A stretch of 64,000 nt of DNA from NCBI GenBank assembly GCA_013289855.1, contig JABCZD010000007.1, forward strand, positions 1 through 64,000, given 5' to 3'. A program made the translations under genes and the position numbers. Positions 35,538 to 43,816 of the stretch are shown in pieces. Origin of the DNA: Acidobacteriota bacterium. Its GTDB lineage: Bacteria; Acidobacteriota; Terriglobia; Acidiferrales; UBA7541. The first letter of the stretch is position 1. Each line of letters starts with the position of its first letter. Under the pieces are notes generated by a model. It had not been told where the DNA came from. It saw only the letters and a program-made list of their open reading frames with translations, and searched no databases.

Positions 35538-36067
35538 TCGGCAGATTCCTCGCGATAAATATTCTTGTATTCGACATACCGCTGCGCATAATCCCGGATA
35601 CTAGCCCGATCGCTCTCGCCCAAAACGCGCTTCACTTTTCCCGGCGAGCCCATCACCAAACTGCCCGGCGGAATCACCGTCCGCTCTGGTATCAGCGTCC
35701 CGGCCGCCACGATGCTCCCCGAGCCCACCACCGCACCGTTCAAAATAATCGCCCCCATGCCAATCAAGCAGCCCGACTCAATGGTGCAGCCATGCAACGT
35801 GACCGAATGCCCCACGGTAACCTCATCGCCAAGCACCAGCGACCACTCCCCACGCATCACGTGCAGCACCGAACCATCCTGAATATTCGTGCGCGCGCCA
35901 ATGCGGATGTGGTGCACGTCGCCGCGAATCACGCACATCGGCCACACGCTCGAATCTTCGCCGATGGTCACGTCGCCAATAATCACGGACGCCGGATCAA
36001 TATAAGCCGAAACGGCAATCACCGGCCGCGTGCCGCGATACGCGCGAATGTCTGCTTGACGAGCCAA
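35534..36067 (-). CDS. Gamma-carbonic-anhydrase-like hexapeptide protein
   Basis: 177 residues. Left-handed beta-helix repeats (VIIGDVTIGEDSSVWPMCVI, VVGSGSIVAAGTLIPE) with the possible metal-binding histidines in GSVLHV and VGHSVTLHGC, arranged as in the YrdA/PaaY/CaiE branch of gamma carbonic anhydrases; the C-terminus is the usual helix (IRDYAQRYVEYKNIY). Family members bind Zn or Fe, and some hydrate CO2, but many have no proven activity. Start is TTG at 36067, the only plausible initiator, with GGGAAA upstream; this is less certain. The stop overlaps the hisS GTG start, so it heads the minus-strand run. Confidence 0.88.
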   Translation of the reverse strand: MARQADIRAYRGTRPVIAVSAYIDPASVIIGDVTIGEDSSVWPMCVIRGDVHHIRIGARTNIQDGSVLHVMRGEWSLVLGDEVTVGHSVTLHGCTIESGCLIGMGAIILNGAVVGSGSIVAAGTLIPERTVIPPGSLVMGSPGKVKRVLGESDRASIRDYAQRYVEYKNIYREESAE

Positions 36068-36210
36068 TGAAATAGTTTCCCGGAATCCGCAACCGGCGCT
36101 ATCTTATTGCAAATAAAAGATATACAGAGCGCCGCAAGCAATCCACAATGAAAAGGAACTCCGCCAAGATAACATTCGCGGCAAAAACTCACAAGGAAGC
36201 GCGCTTGGTA

Positions 36211-36230
36211 GCACAGGTTTTAACCTGTGC
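36211..36230. repeat. REP-like palindrome
   Basis: A perfect 20-base inverted repeat with arms GCACAGGTTT/TAACCTGTGC-type pairing, preceded by GGTA. It lies in the 217-base gap between the GT39 gene and the carbonic-anhydrase-like gene. I see nothing else in that gap apart from the probable promoter area of the housekeeping run. Confidence 0.75.
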
Positions 36231-36284
36231 AGCTCGCAGCGGCCAAAACCATGCGCTAGACGAATTCTGCCCCGCCAAAACCGT

Positions 36285-37910
36285 TCAAATCCACAGCTTC
36301 AACTGCGGCCAAACGTCCAGCAGCGTCCCGTTTTTTTGTCCCCGATAGATCCAGATCGTCCGGTGATTTTCAAACGGAATTGCGTATTTTGCGTTGGTCT
36401 CACCGGCTGCCACCACGCTGGTATAGTTTTTCGCCAGAAGCTCGCGCGTACTGCTGCCCGCAATAATCACCAGGCACTCGCCGGTATAATTGCGCGGTCC
36501 CCAAAACCAATAATTTTGGTGCGCACTGATCGCCGCCGGTAACCCATATTGCGGACCAAAGTAATCGATCGCCCCGGCTTCCCCATAATTTCCCGCAAAG
36601 ATTGCGCATTGACTGCGTTCCGGCTCGGGGATCGAATAGTAGACCTTGGCGACGGACGCGGCCAGTTCCGGCCAGCCGTGCATGTCAGCATATTGTTGAG
36701 ACAATTCCTCCAACTCCGTATTTTCGGTTTTGGACGGCGCGGCTCCGAGAGCTTTTTCGTAAGCGATGAATTTTTCTTCGGACATCACCGGCATCGCGAA
36801 GGGCAACGAGATCGCCCCGCGCAGAAATATCAGCAGCGCAAACGCCACCTTCACGATCCACCCGGCGGTTCGCGGAATCCGCGCAAACCACGATTCCACC
36901 GCCACGCCCCCCGCCGCAAAAAGCATGGGATATGTCGGCGTAAGGTAGTAGTCCTTCCCTTTCAGCGCGATGAACAAAATGTAAGAGAAAATCCACATCC
37001 ATCCAATAGCCCGAAACCGCCGCCCGTCTTTCAAGAACAAGCACCACACCAGTCCCGGCACCCAAACGAGAATCGTCAGAAATCCCAGCGCATCGATATT
37101 CGAATGCAGGTACTGCCACGGCCCCAGCACTAAGTTCTTGTTGCTCTTGGCGATGTTCGAAAGCAGTTCGTACGTCGCCCAATGATGCGTGTATTCCCAG
37201 ATCACGTTCGGCAGCGCAATCACGAACGCCACCGCCGCGCCATACCAGGGCCACGGCGTCAGCAGTATCTTGCGCTGTGGAGAAACCATCACGGCGGCAA
37301 GAAACGCCAGCAGGAAAAACAGCATAGCGTGCTTGCCTTCCAGCGCCAGCCCGCCGAACAACCCAAACAGCAGCCACAGCCGCGGACTCTCTCCAGCAAA
37401 TATTCGCGCCGCCACCCATGCGCACGCCGCCCAGCCCAGCATCATGAACATGTCCGTGTTCAAGTAGCTGCCGAAGTATTGCGGCGCCACCAGCACGCAA
37501 AGGCAAGCCAGAAATTGCGCGTAGCCGCGCCCGCCCATCGCGCGCGCCGTCAGACCCGTGAGCAGGATTTGCGCCGTAGCGAACAGCACCGGCACGAACC
37601 GAATGGCAAAAAGAGTTTGTCCGAGAATTTTCTGCGAAAACCAGGCCACCAGCGGCGCCCCCGGCGGCTGATCGACGTAGCCCGAAGCCAGGTGTTTCCC
37701 GCAAGCGATAAAGTACAACTCATCGCGAAAAAAGCCGTAACCCTTGTAAAAAATAAGATGAATCGCGAACGTGAAGAGCGCAAATCCGCCGAGGATCAGC
37801 CAGTTATTCCGGCTCGCGTCGCTTGCACACGGGTCGTCTGTGCCGCCCCCGGCGAAGGCCACATCGGAATTTGTGAAATTGGAAGCAGCGTTGCTAAAAC
37901 CTTCGGTCAT
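36285..37910 (-). CDS. GT39/ArnT-type membrane glycosyltransferase
   Basis: About 541 residues from ATG 37910 (MTEGFSN), which has GCGGGG upstream; the frame could start earlier at TTG 37982, but the added residues show no family similarity. After a soluble N-terminus of about 40 residues come roughly ten membrane segments (LILGGFALFTFAIHLIFY onward). The first periplasmic loop has the acidic motif FFRDELYFIACG and YVDQPPGAPLVAWF, characteristic of PMT/ArnT (GT39, PF13231) enzymes, which transfer sugars from polyprenyl-phosphate donors to lipids or proteins. The C-terminal 150 residues form a periplasmic domain (AIDYFGPQYGLP). Acceptor unknown. It follows mrp on the same strand at about 100 bases. 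Confidence 0.85.
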   Translation of the reverse strand: MTEGFSNAASNFTNSDVAFAGGGTDDPCASDASRNNWLILGGFALFTFAIHLIFYKGYGFFRDELYFIACGKHLASGYVDQPPGAPLVAWFSQKILGQTLFAIRFVPVLFATAQILLTGLTARAMGGRGYAQFLACLCVLVAPQYFGSYLNTDMFMMLGWAACAWVAARIFAGESPRLWLLFGLFGGLALEGKHAMLFFLLAFLAAVMVSPQRKILLTPWPWYGAAVAFVIALPNVIWEYTHHWATYELLSNIAKSNKNLVLGPWQYLHSNIDALGFLTILVWVPGLVWCLFLKDGRRFRAIGWMWIFSYILFIALKGKDYYLTPTYPMLFAAGGVAVESWFARIPRTAGWIVKVAFALLIFLRGAISLPFAMPVMSEEKFIAYEKALGAAPSKTENTELEELSQQYADMHGWPELAASVAKVYYSIPEPERSQCAIFAGNYGEAGAIDYFGPQYGLPAAISAHQNYWFWGPRNYTGECLVIIAGSSTRELLAKNYTSVVAAGETNAKYAIPFENHRTIWIYRGQKNGTLLDVWPQLKLWI

Positions 37911-38013
37911 CCGGGAAACCCCGCTGGGATGTACGCCGTCCACGCCAGAAAAGTTTCCGGCGCGCGTGCAGCGAGGATACAACGGATATAGTGGTTTACC
38001 TTATTGGGGAGTT

Positions 38014-38850
38014 TCAGTCGATCTGAACGCTCGGTCCGCCAGCCGTCGGACGCACTTCATCCACGCGTTTCACCACCGCATGCGCCAGCGCAAAAAGGCT
38101 CTTCGCCGCCGCCGCTCCTTCGCCCAACGAAGCCACCGGTTTACCTACGTCGCCGCCCACGCGAATCCGTGGATCGATCTCAATTTCGCCCAGCACGGGA
38201 ACGCCATATTCTTGCGCCGTTTTCGCACCTTCACCGTGCCCAAAAATATCGATGGCCTGCGCGCAGTGCGGACACAAAAACGTGCTCATGTTCTCTACCA
38301 CGCCCAAAACTTCCACGTTCACCTGGCGAAACATTTCAATCGCCTTGCGCACGTCCGCCAGCGCCACTGTCGAAGGCGTGGTCACCACTACCGCGCCAGT
38401 CACCGCCACCGTCTGAATCAGCGTGAGCTGCACATCGCCCGTCCCCGGCGGCAAATCGATAATCAGATAATCCAGCTCGCCCCATTCCACGCTGCGCAAA
38501 AATTGCGTGATCACGCTGTGCAGCATCGGACCGCGCCACACCATCGGCTTGTCGCCGGGATTCAGCAGGCCCATGGAGATCATCTTCACGCCCAGCGCGT
38601 CCACCGGAAAAATGCGGTGCTCCGCCGTAGCCTTCGGCTGTTCGAGCGTGCCCAGCATGATCGGCACATTGGGTCCGTACACATCGGCGTCCATCAATCC
38701 AACTTTGTGGCCGAACTTCGCCAGCGCAATCGCCAGATTGACGGCCACAGTGGTTTTGCCCACGCCGCCCTTTCCGCTGGCCACGGCCACGAGATTTTTC
38801 ACGCCCGGAATCGGATGACGTTCAGGTTGTTGCTGCGGTGCCGGTGGCAT
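38014..38850 (-). CDS. mrp: Mrp/ApbC-type Fe-S cluster carrier ATPase
   Basis: 278 residues from ATG 38850. Deviant Walker A SGKGGVGKTT at residues 25-34, DADVYGPNVPIMLG, switch IDLPPGTGD, and the CPHC pair (about 193-196) that binds a bridging Fe-S cluster, all standard for Mrp/NBP35. The usual N-terminal MIP18-like DUF59 domain is absent, since only about 17 residues precede the P-loop domain, so this is the short form. The role is delivery of Fe-S clusters to apoproteins in the cytosol. It is divergent from the secreted protein gene at 38992; the 141-base gap should hold both promoters. Confidence 0.92.
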   Translation of the reverse strand: MPPAPQQQPERHPIPGVKNLVAVASGKGGVGKTTVAVNLAIALAKFGHKVGLMDADVYGPNVPIMLGTLEQPKATAEHRIFPVDALGVKMISMGLLNPGDKPMVWRGPMLHSVITQFLRSVEWGELDYLIIDLPPGTGDVQLTLIQTVAVTGAVVVTTPSTVALADVRKAIEMFRQVNVEVLGVVENMSTFLCPHCAQAIDIFGHGEGAKTAQEYGVPVLGEIEIDPRIRVGGDVGKPVASLGEGAAAAKSLFALAHAVVKRVDEVRPTAGGPSVQID

Positions 38851-38991
38851 GGGTTGACGCTTTCCTTAAAGCGTAGCTAACCATCATAGGGTGTTCGGTG
38901 GACCTTTCTCAAGCTAGCCGCAGCAGTTCGCAAAATGCGAAAACGAGGCGGCTTGATGTTGCACCAATGTTAGCGATATCCTCGCAACGCA

Positions 38992-39780
38992 ATGAACCCA
39001 TCAACTCGCCCTAAAAGGCTTCGATGCACAGCGGCGCTTTGCATTCTCTGTGGCTATCTCTTCTTGATGCCACTGATTGCTGGAGCGCAGAGCCCCTCGT
39101 CTGTGCCAGACGCACCCAAGCCAGAGGGCCCAATCGCTCCAGCGAAGACAAACGAAACGGTGCCGGAGATTGAACAGGTCAAAGGTGCAACAATCGTCAG
39201 TTCCGACGGTAGCAGCGTCACGGATAATCGATATGAGAATCCCTACTTCGGCTTTACATTTGATTTTCCACGCGATTGGCACGTGCTGAATAACGCCGCA
39301 GCAAAGAAAGTTCTGGAAGAAAATGGCAGAAAGATGGCCGCTGGTAATCCTGCGCTTGAAGCGGAAGCAAAGAAACCGGACGTTAGCACGCCGTTGCTGG
39401 CCGTTTCCGAACCGACACCCTACAAGAATAGTCCCGTCGGCAGAACCTTCAAGATTCTTGCCAGCGACGTGAGCGCCGAGAAGCAGCCGGTGACCGCCGA
39501 GGCCTATGCAAACGCGCTAGCTAGCATGGCCAAAGAAGGAAAGATGCCGTTTGAATTGCTGAGCGGCCCAGAACGCGTAACTATCAATGGCAACAAAATG
39601 GCAAAGCTGTACCTGAAACTGGTGTTTGAAGGAACGACCTACTACGCCGTGATGTGGGCGGTCCCCAAGAACCAATATATGTTGCAGTTTATGGCGACAA
39701 GTCCCGAGAAGGATGGGCTTACGGACCTAGAGCCCGTTATGCAATCGCTACACTTCAGAGCCACTGCAACCCACCCATAA
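38992..39780 (+). CDS. Secreted protein of unknown function
   Basis: 262 residues with an N-terminal signal peptide (RCTAALCILCGYLFLMPLIA, cleavage likely after GAQ). A short Pro-rich linker leads to a single domain beginning ENPYFGFTFDFPRDWHVL, reminiscent of PsbP/DUF1795-like proteins whose domains start with a phrase of the type Y-G-F-x-F-x-x-P-x-x-W. The remainder alternates strands and helices and ends with AVPKNQYMLQFMATS and LEPVMQSLHF, also usual in that fold class. I do not recognise a specific family. Exported, periplasmic or cell-surface location is likely. No clear ribosome site is seen before ATG 38992. Convergent with secA. Confidence 0.72.
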   Translation: MNPSTRPKRLRCTAALCILCGYLFLMPLIAGAQSPSSVPDAPKPEGPIAPAKTNETVPEIEQVKGATIVSSDGSSVTDNRYENPYFGFTFDFPRDWHVLNNAAAKKVLEENGRKMAAGNPALEAEAKKPDVSTPLLAVSEPTPYKNSPVGRTFKILASDVSAEKQPVTAEAYANALASMAKEGKMPFELLSGPERVTINGNKMAKLYLKLVFEGTTYYAVMWAVPKNQYMLQFMATSPEKDGLTDLEPVMQSLHFRATATHP

Positions 39781-39803
39781 GAACGGGCATCGCTGCGGGC
39801 CTG

Positions 39804-42800
39804 CTAAACGTTCGCCCCGTGGCATTTCTTGTACTTTTTGCCGGAGCCGCACGGACACAAATCATTCCGCCCAACCTTCGCGCCGGCCTTCACCGGCTTC
39901 GGCGGCTCGGCTTGCCCGGCTCCTGTCTGATACTGCAAATCCTGCTGTTGCCGCTGCTGCTTGCGTTCCATCTCTTTCGCGAATGCCGGCAAATGTTGCG
40001 GTGTGCTCGGCACGGCATCGCTGCGCGCGGCCGCGGCGCCGCCTATTCTCTGCGCTGGAGCAGGAAGCCCCGACGAAGTCACATTCGGTCCCGACGGCGC
40101 GGCCGCCGCCCTCATCTGCTGCGGTGTCGGCGGCTCTGGCCGGGCCTGCAATTGAATCGGCGGCTGTTGCCCGTCCGGTGGGCTTCCCCCGCGCGGCGCT
40201 TCTTCGTTCTTTTGCACCTGAATATGAAACAGGTAGCGCACCGTCTCGTTGTCAATCCGCGCCATCATGTCTTCAAACATGGTGAACGCTTCTTTTTTGA
40301 ACTCCACCAGCGGGTCTTTCTGCCCGTACCCGCGCAAACCGATCGCTTCCTTCAGGTGGTCGAGTGAAAGCAAATGGTCTTTCCACTGTGAGTCCACCAC
40401 GTCCAAAATGATTCGGCGCTCCAGCCAGCGCACTAAATCACCGCCAAATTGTTTTTCTTTCTCCTCATAGCGATTTTTGACCGCTTCCACCGTCTTGTCG
40501 GCCAGCTCGTCATGCGCCAGAGTCTCCGGATCGGCCCCCGCGGCTTTTACATCCACGCCAAACTGCGCGTTTGTTTCCGCCAGAAATTGCGTGCCATTCC
40601 ACTGGTCGGGATGTTGCTCTCGCGGACAGAATGTTTCTACCTGTTCCCGCGCCACTTCTTCCGCAACGCTTAAAACGTAATCGCGCTGGTCCTTGCCCTC
40701 CAGCGCCGAGCGGCGAATTCCATAGATCGTCTCGCGCTGCTTGTTCATCACGTCGTCGTATTCCAACAAATGCTTCCGCGCGTCAAAGTTCTGCGCTTCC
40801 ACGCTCTTCTGCGAATTCTCGATGCGCTTTGAAATCATTCCCGATTCGATCGGCACGCCCTCGGTCATGCCCAGTCGGAACATCAGTGCCTTAATTTTTT
40901 CTCCGCCAAAAATCCGCATTAAATCGTCTTCTAGTGATAGAAAGAATCGCGATGAGCCAGGATCGCCCTGCCGCCCCGCGCGTCCACGCAATTGGTTGTC
41001 AATGCGGCGGGCCTCGTGACGCTCCGTGCCCAGAATGTGCAGCCCGCCAAGCTCCACCACTTCGTCATGCTCTGTTTTACACTGCGCGGCAAACTCCTCG
41101 TAAATCGGTTTCCACTGCTCGGACGGCACCTGAAAAATCTTCCCTTCGTGCTGGAAAAGCACCATCGGCACCGCCGCCGGTGCGTCCGCGGCCGCCCCTC
41201 CGTCGCCAATCACCGCGGGCGCGGAGGCGTACGGCATCGCCAATCGCTTCTTCAGAAAATAGTCGCGCGTCATCTGCTCGGGATTTCCTCCCAGCAAAAT
41301 GTCCGTGCCGCGGCCCGCCATGTTGGTGGCCACCGTCACCGCGCCCTTGCGCCCCGCTTGCGCCACCACGCCCGATTCCCGTTCGTGTTGTTTGGCGTTC
41401 AGCACCTGATGCGGAATGCCATGCTGTTTCAGCAACTCGGCAATCGCTTCCGACTTTTCGATGGAAATCGTGCCCACCAGCACCGGTTGTCCACGCTCGT
41501 GATACTGCCGAATGCCGCTTGCCAGCGAATCATCTTCCTGCAAAATCCCGTTGACCACGGCTTCAAACTTTTCCCTCTCCGTGCGGTACACCACATCCGG
41601 ATGTTCCTTGCGGATCAGCGTCCGGTTCGTGGGAATCATCACCACATCCAGGTTGTAAATCTTCGCAAACTCCGCCGCTTCGGTCGCCGCCGTCCCCGTC
41701 ATGCCGGACAATTTCTTATACATGCGAAAATAATTTTGAAACGTAATCGTCGCCAGCGTCTGATTCTCGCGCTCGATCTTCACGCCTTCTTTGGCTTCCA
41801 CCGCTTGGTGCAAGCCATCCGACCAGCGCCGCCCGGGCATCTGCCGCCCGGTAAACTCGTCCACGATGATCACTTCCCCGTCTTTAATGACGTAATCGAC
41901 GTCCTTCTTATACAGCGCGTGTGCCCGCATGGCCTGGTACACGTGGTGCATGATGTCGATGTTCGCCGGGTCGGACATGTTCGAAAGCCCTAGCAGCCGC
42001 TCGCATTTCGCAAAACCTTCTTCCGTCAGCGTCGCCGTGCGGTGCTTTTCGTCCAACGTGTAGTCGATATCCTGAATCAGCTTGGGAATAATCTTGTCGA
42101 TCTTGGCGTACTTGTCGGTCGACTCTTCCGACGGCCCGGAAATAATCAGCGGTGTGCGTGCTTCATCGATCAAAATCGAATCAACTTCATCGACGATGCC
42201 GAAGTGGTGTCCGCGTTGCACGCATGTCGCCAGGTCGTACTTCATGTTGTCGCGCAAATAATCAAACCCAAACTCGTTGTTCGTTCCGTAGGTGATGTCC
42301 GCGCCATACGCCGCGCGCCGCTGCGTATCATCCAGATCGTTCACAATCACGCCAACGCTCAATCCCAGCGCGCGATACAAGGGGCTCATCCACTCCGCAT
42401 CGCGCCGCGCCAAATAATCATTCACCGTAACGATGTGTACTCCGCGCCCCGCCAGCGCGTTCAGCACCGCCGGCAACGTGGCGACCAGCGTTTTTCCTTC
42501 GCCGGTTTTCATCTCCGCGATCTTGCCCTCGTGCAGCACCATCCCGCCGATCAGCTGCACATCAAAATGCCGCATCTTCAAAAACCGCCGCCCCGCCTCT
42601 CGCACCAGCGCAAACGCCGGAACAATAGCCGGCTCCAGCGCCTTCTGCATCAGCTCGCGATAGGTAGGTTCCGCGGGATCGGCATCCTGCAAGCGCTCCT
42701 GTACCTCCGCCCGCAGGGCTGCGTAGCGCAACTTCAGCTCTTCGTCGCTGAGCGCCTGCACCTCCGGCTCCGCGGCATTGATCGCCACCACGAGAGGCTG

Positions 42801-42878
42801 CAATTTCTTTACGTCGCGCTCGTGCTTAGTGCCTATAAACCGCGCGACCACGCTATCCAGTATTTGAACGACTTCCAT
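39804..42878 (-). CDS. secA: Preprotein translocase ATPase SecA
   Basis: 1024 residues from ATG 42878. Motor domain 1 has Walker [14 protein letters not shown] and the [13 protein letters not shown]alker B region; the preprotein cross-linking domain and the second motor half ([32 protein letters not shown]) are complete. The helical scaffold follows, then a long Pro/Gln-rich linker ([18 protein letters not shown]) and the C-terminal zinc motif [14 protein letters not shown]. Length is above the usual 900 because of an insertion in motor domain 2 near residues 560-610 ([21 protein letters not shown]) and the linker. SecA drives export through SecYEG; its many signal-peptide clients are seen across this window. 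Confidence 0.97.
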   Translation of the reverse strand: MEVVQILDSVVARFIGTKHERDVKKLQPLVVAINAAEPEVQALSDEELKLRYAALRAEVQERLQDADPAEPTYRELMQKALEPAIVPAFALVREAGRRFLKMRHFDVQLIGGMVLHEGKIAEMKTGEGKTLVATLPAVLNALAGRGVHIVTVNDYLARRDAEWMSPLYRALGLSVGVIVNDLDDTQRRAAYGADITYGTNNEFGFDYLRDNMKYDLATCVQRGHHFGIVDEVDSILIDEARTPLIISGPSEESTDKYAKIDKIIPKLIQDIDYTLDEKHRTATLTEEGFAKCERLLGLSNMSDPANIDIMHHVYQAMRAHALYKKDVDYVIKDGEVIIVDEFTGRQMPGRRWSDGLHQAVEAKEGVKIERENQTLATITFQNYFRMYKKLSGMTGTAATEAAEFAKIYNLDVVMIPTNRTLIRKEHPDVVYRTEREKFEAVVNGILQEDDSLASGIRQYHERGQPVLVGTISIEKSEAIAELLKQHGIPHQVLNAKQHERESGVVAQAGRKGAVTVATNMAGRGTDILLGGNPEQMTRDYFLKKRLAMPYASAPAVIGDGGAAADAPAAVPMVLFQHEGKIFQVPSEQWKPIYEEFAAQCKTEHDEVVELGGLHILGTERHEARRIDNQLRGRAGRQGDPGSSRFFLSLEDDLMRIFGGEKIKALMFRLGMTEGVPIESGMISKRIENSQKSVEAQNFDARKHLLEYDDVMNKQRETIYGIRRSALEGKDQRDYVLSVAEEVAREQVETFCPREQHPDQWNGTQFLAETNAQFGVDVKAAGADPETLAHDELADKTVEAVKNRYEEKEKQFGGDLVRWLERRIILDVVDSQWKDHLLSLDHLKEAIGLRGYGQKDPLVEFKKEAFTMFEDMMARIDNETVRYLFHIQVQKNEEAPRGGSPPDGQQPPIQLQARPEPPTPQQMRAAAAPSGPNVTSSGLPAPAQRIGGAAAARSDAVPSTPQHLPAFAKEMERKQQRQQQDLQYQTGAGQAEPPKPVKAGAKVGRNDLCPCGSGKKYKKCHGANV

Positions 42879-43202
42879 GAGGGGCTTCGCCGTTTCCTGA
42901 CGGTTTTGATATGTAACGCTGCAACAGCCGCCGAATCGCGGCGAAACGTAACATCTTATTGTAACTGGTTGGATGCACCAGCGCCAAGAACCACAGCTTC
43001 CCCTCCTTTGCCGCCCTTAATCAGGCCAACTCCCGCCTCCAAGGCATCTCCCCGAGTATTCGAGGCAACCAGCTAGGCCGATCGCCGGCATCCAAAGCAC
43101 CAGATTAGTACTCGTCTCCGCGCGTAGCGATGTAATGGTTCTTACGCGCCGGCTAGCCGTGGGCCTCCGTTACAACCATTCACCTCAGACCAGGAGGTCG
43201 AA
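42879..43202. other. Divergent intergenic region between secA and the barrel gene
   Basis: 324 bases without a convincing gene. It must hold the secA promoter on the minus strand and the barrel-gene promoter on the plus strand. A GCCGCCGAATCGCGGC-like inverted repeat near 42930 and a CGCGCCGGC cluster near 43155 are visible, but neither has the form of a known operator. A clear GGAGG site lies at 43192-43196 before the barrel gene. Confidence 0.5.
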
Positions 43203-43778
43203 ATGCGATTCCCATTCGTGATTGCCATAGTCGCCGCGTTGCTGGCTGCCACCATTCCGGCGCGCGCGCAGGACACCACCACACGATTCGAGGTCTATGC
43301 GGGATACGACTACGCACGTTTTAATGTCCAGGCAAATGTCGGCGGGTTTCCGCCCATGCCAACATTCAATCTTAACGGCGGGGGCGGCCAATTCGAGTAC
43401 AACGCCAGCCACTGGCTGGGCCTGGTGGGAGATCTCGCAGGCTACGTAGCGACCAATTCCGCCAACTCCGGCGCGCAAGGCGAGGCGTTTTCCTATCTCT
43501 TCGGCCCCAGAGTGAATTTTCGTCACGGCAAGATCACGCCGTTTGCGCAGGTCCTCTTCGGAGGCATTCTCACCAGCTCCGGCATTGAGAATCCGGGCGT
43601 GCAAAATAACTTCGCGATGACCGCCGGGGGCGGCATCGATATCAAGCTAACCAAGCTGATCGCCATTCGTCCCGTGCAGGCCGAGTACTTCCTGACCAAA
43701 ATCCCCGACGGCCTGAACAACCGCCAAGACAATTTCCGCTTCAGCGCCGGCATCGTCTTTCGTTTCGGTCGGACTTAG
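43203..43778 (+). CDS. Small outer-membrane beta-barrel protein
   Basis: 191 residues; strong GGAGG site before ATG 43203. The signal peptide (FPFVIAIVAALLAATIPARA, cut near AQD) is followed by alternating amphipathic strands starting TRFEVYAGYDYARFNV, with GGGQFEYNASHWLGLVGDLA, FGPRVNFRHGKITPFAQVLFG, and the ending DNFRFSAGIVFRFG, the pattern of eight-stranded OmpA/OmpW-like barrels (PF13505 type). The C-terminal aromatic residue is near but not at the end. Inferred location is the outer membrane; role unknown. It stands alone between secA (divergent) and the large PilZ-like protein gene (convergent). Confidence 0.82.
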   Translation: MRFPFVIAIVAALLAATIPARAQDTTTRFEVYAGYDYARFNVQANVGGFPPMPTFNLNGGGGQFEYNASHWLGLVGDLAGYVATNSANSGAQGEAFSYLFGPRVNFRHGKITPFAQVLFGGILTSSGIENPGVQNNFAMTAGGGIDIKLTKLIAIRPVQAEYFLTKIPDGLNNRQDNFRFSAGIVFRFGRT

Positions 43779-43816
43779 CGATTCTTAGCAGGAAAAATCC
43801 CAAAGGTCGGACGCTA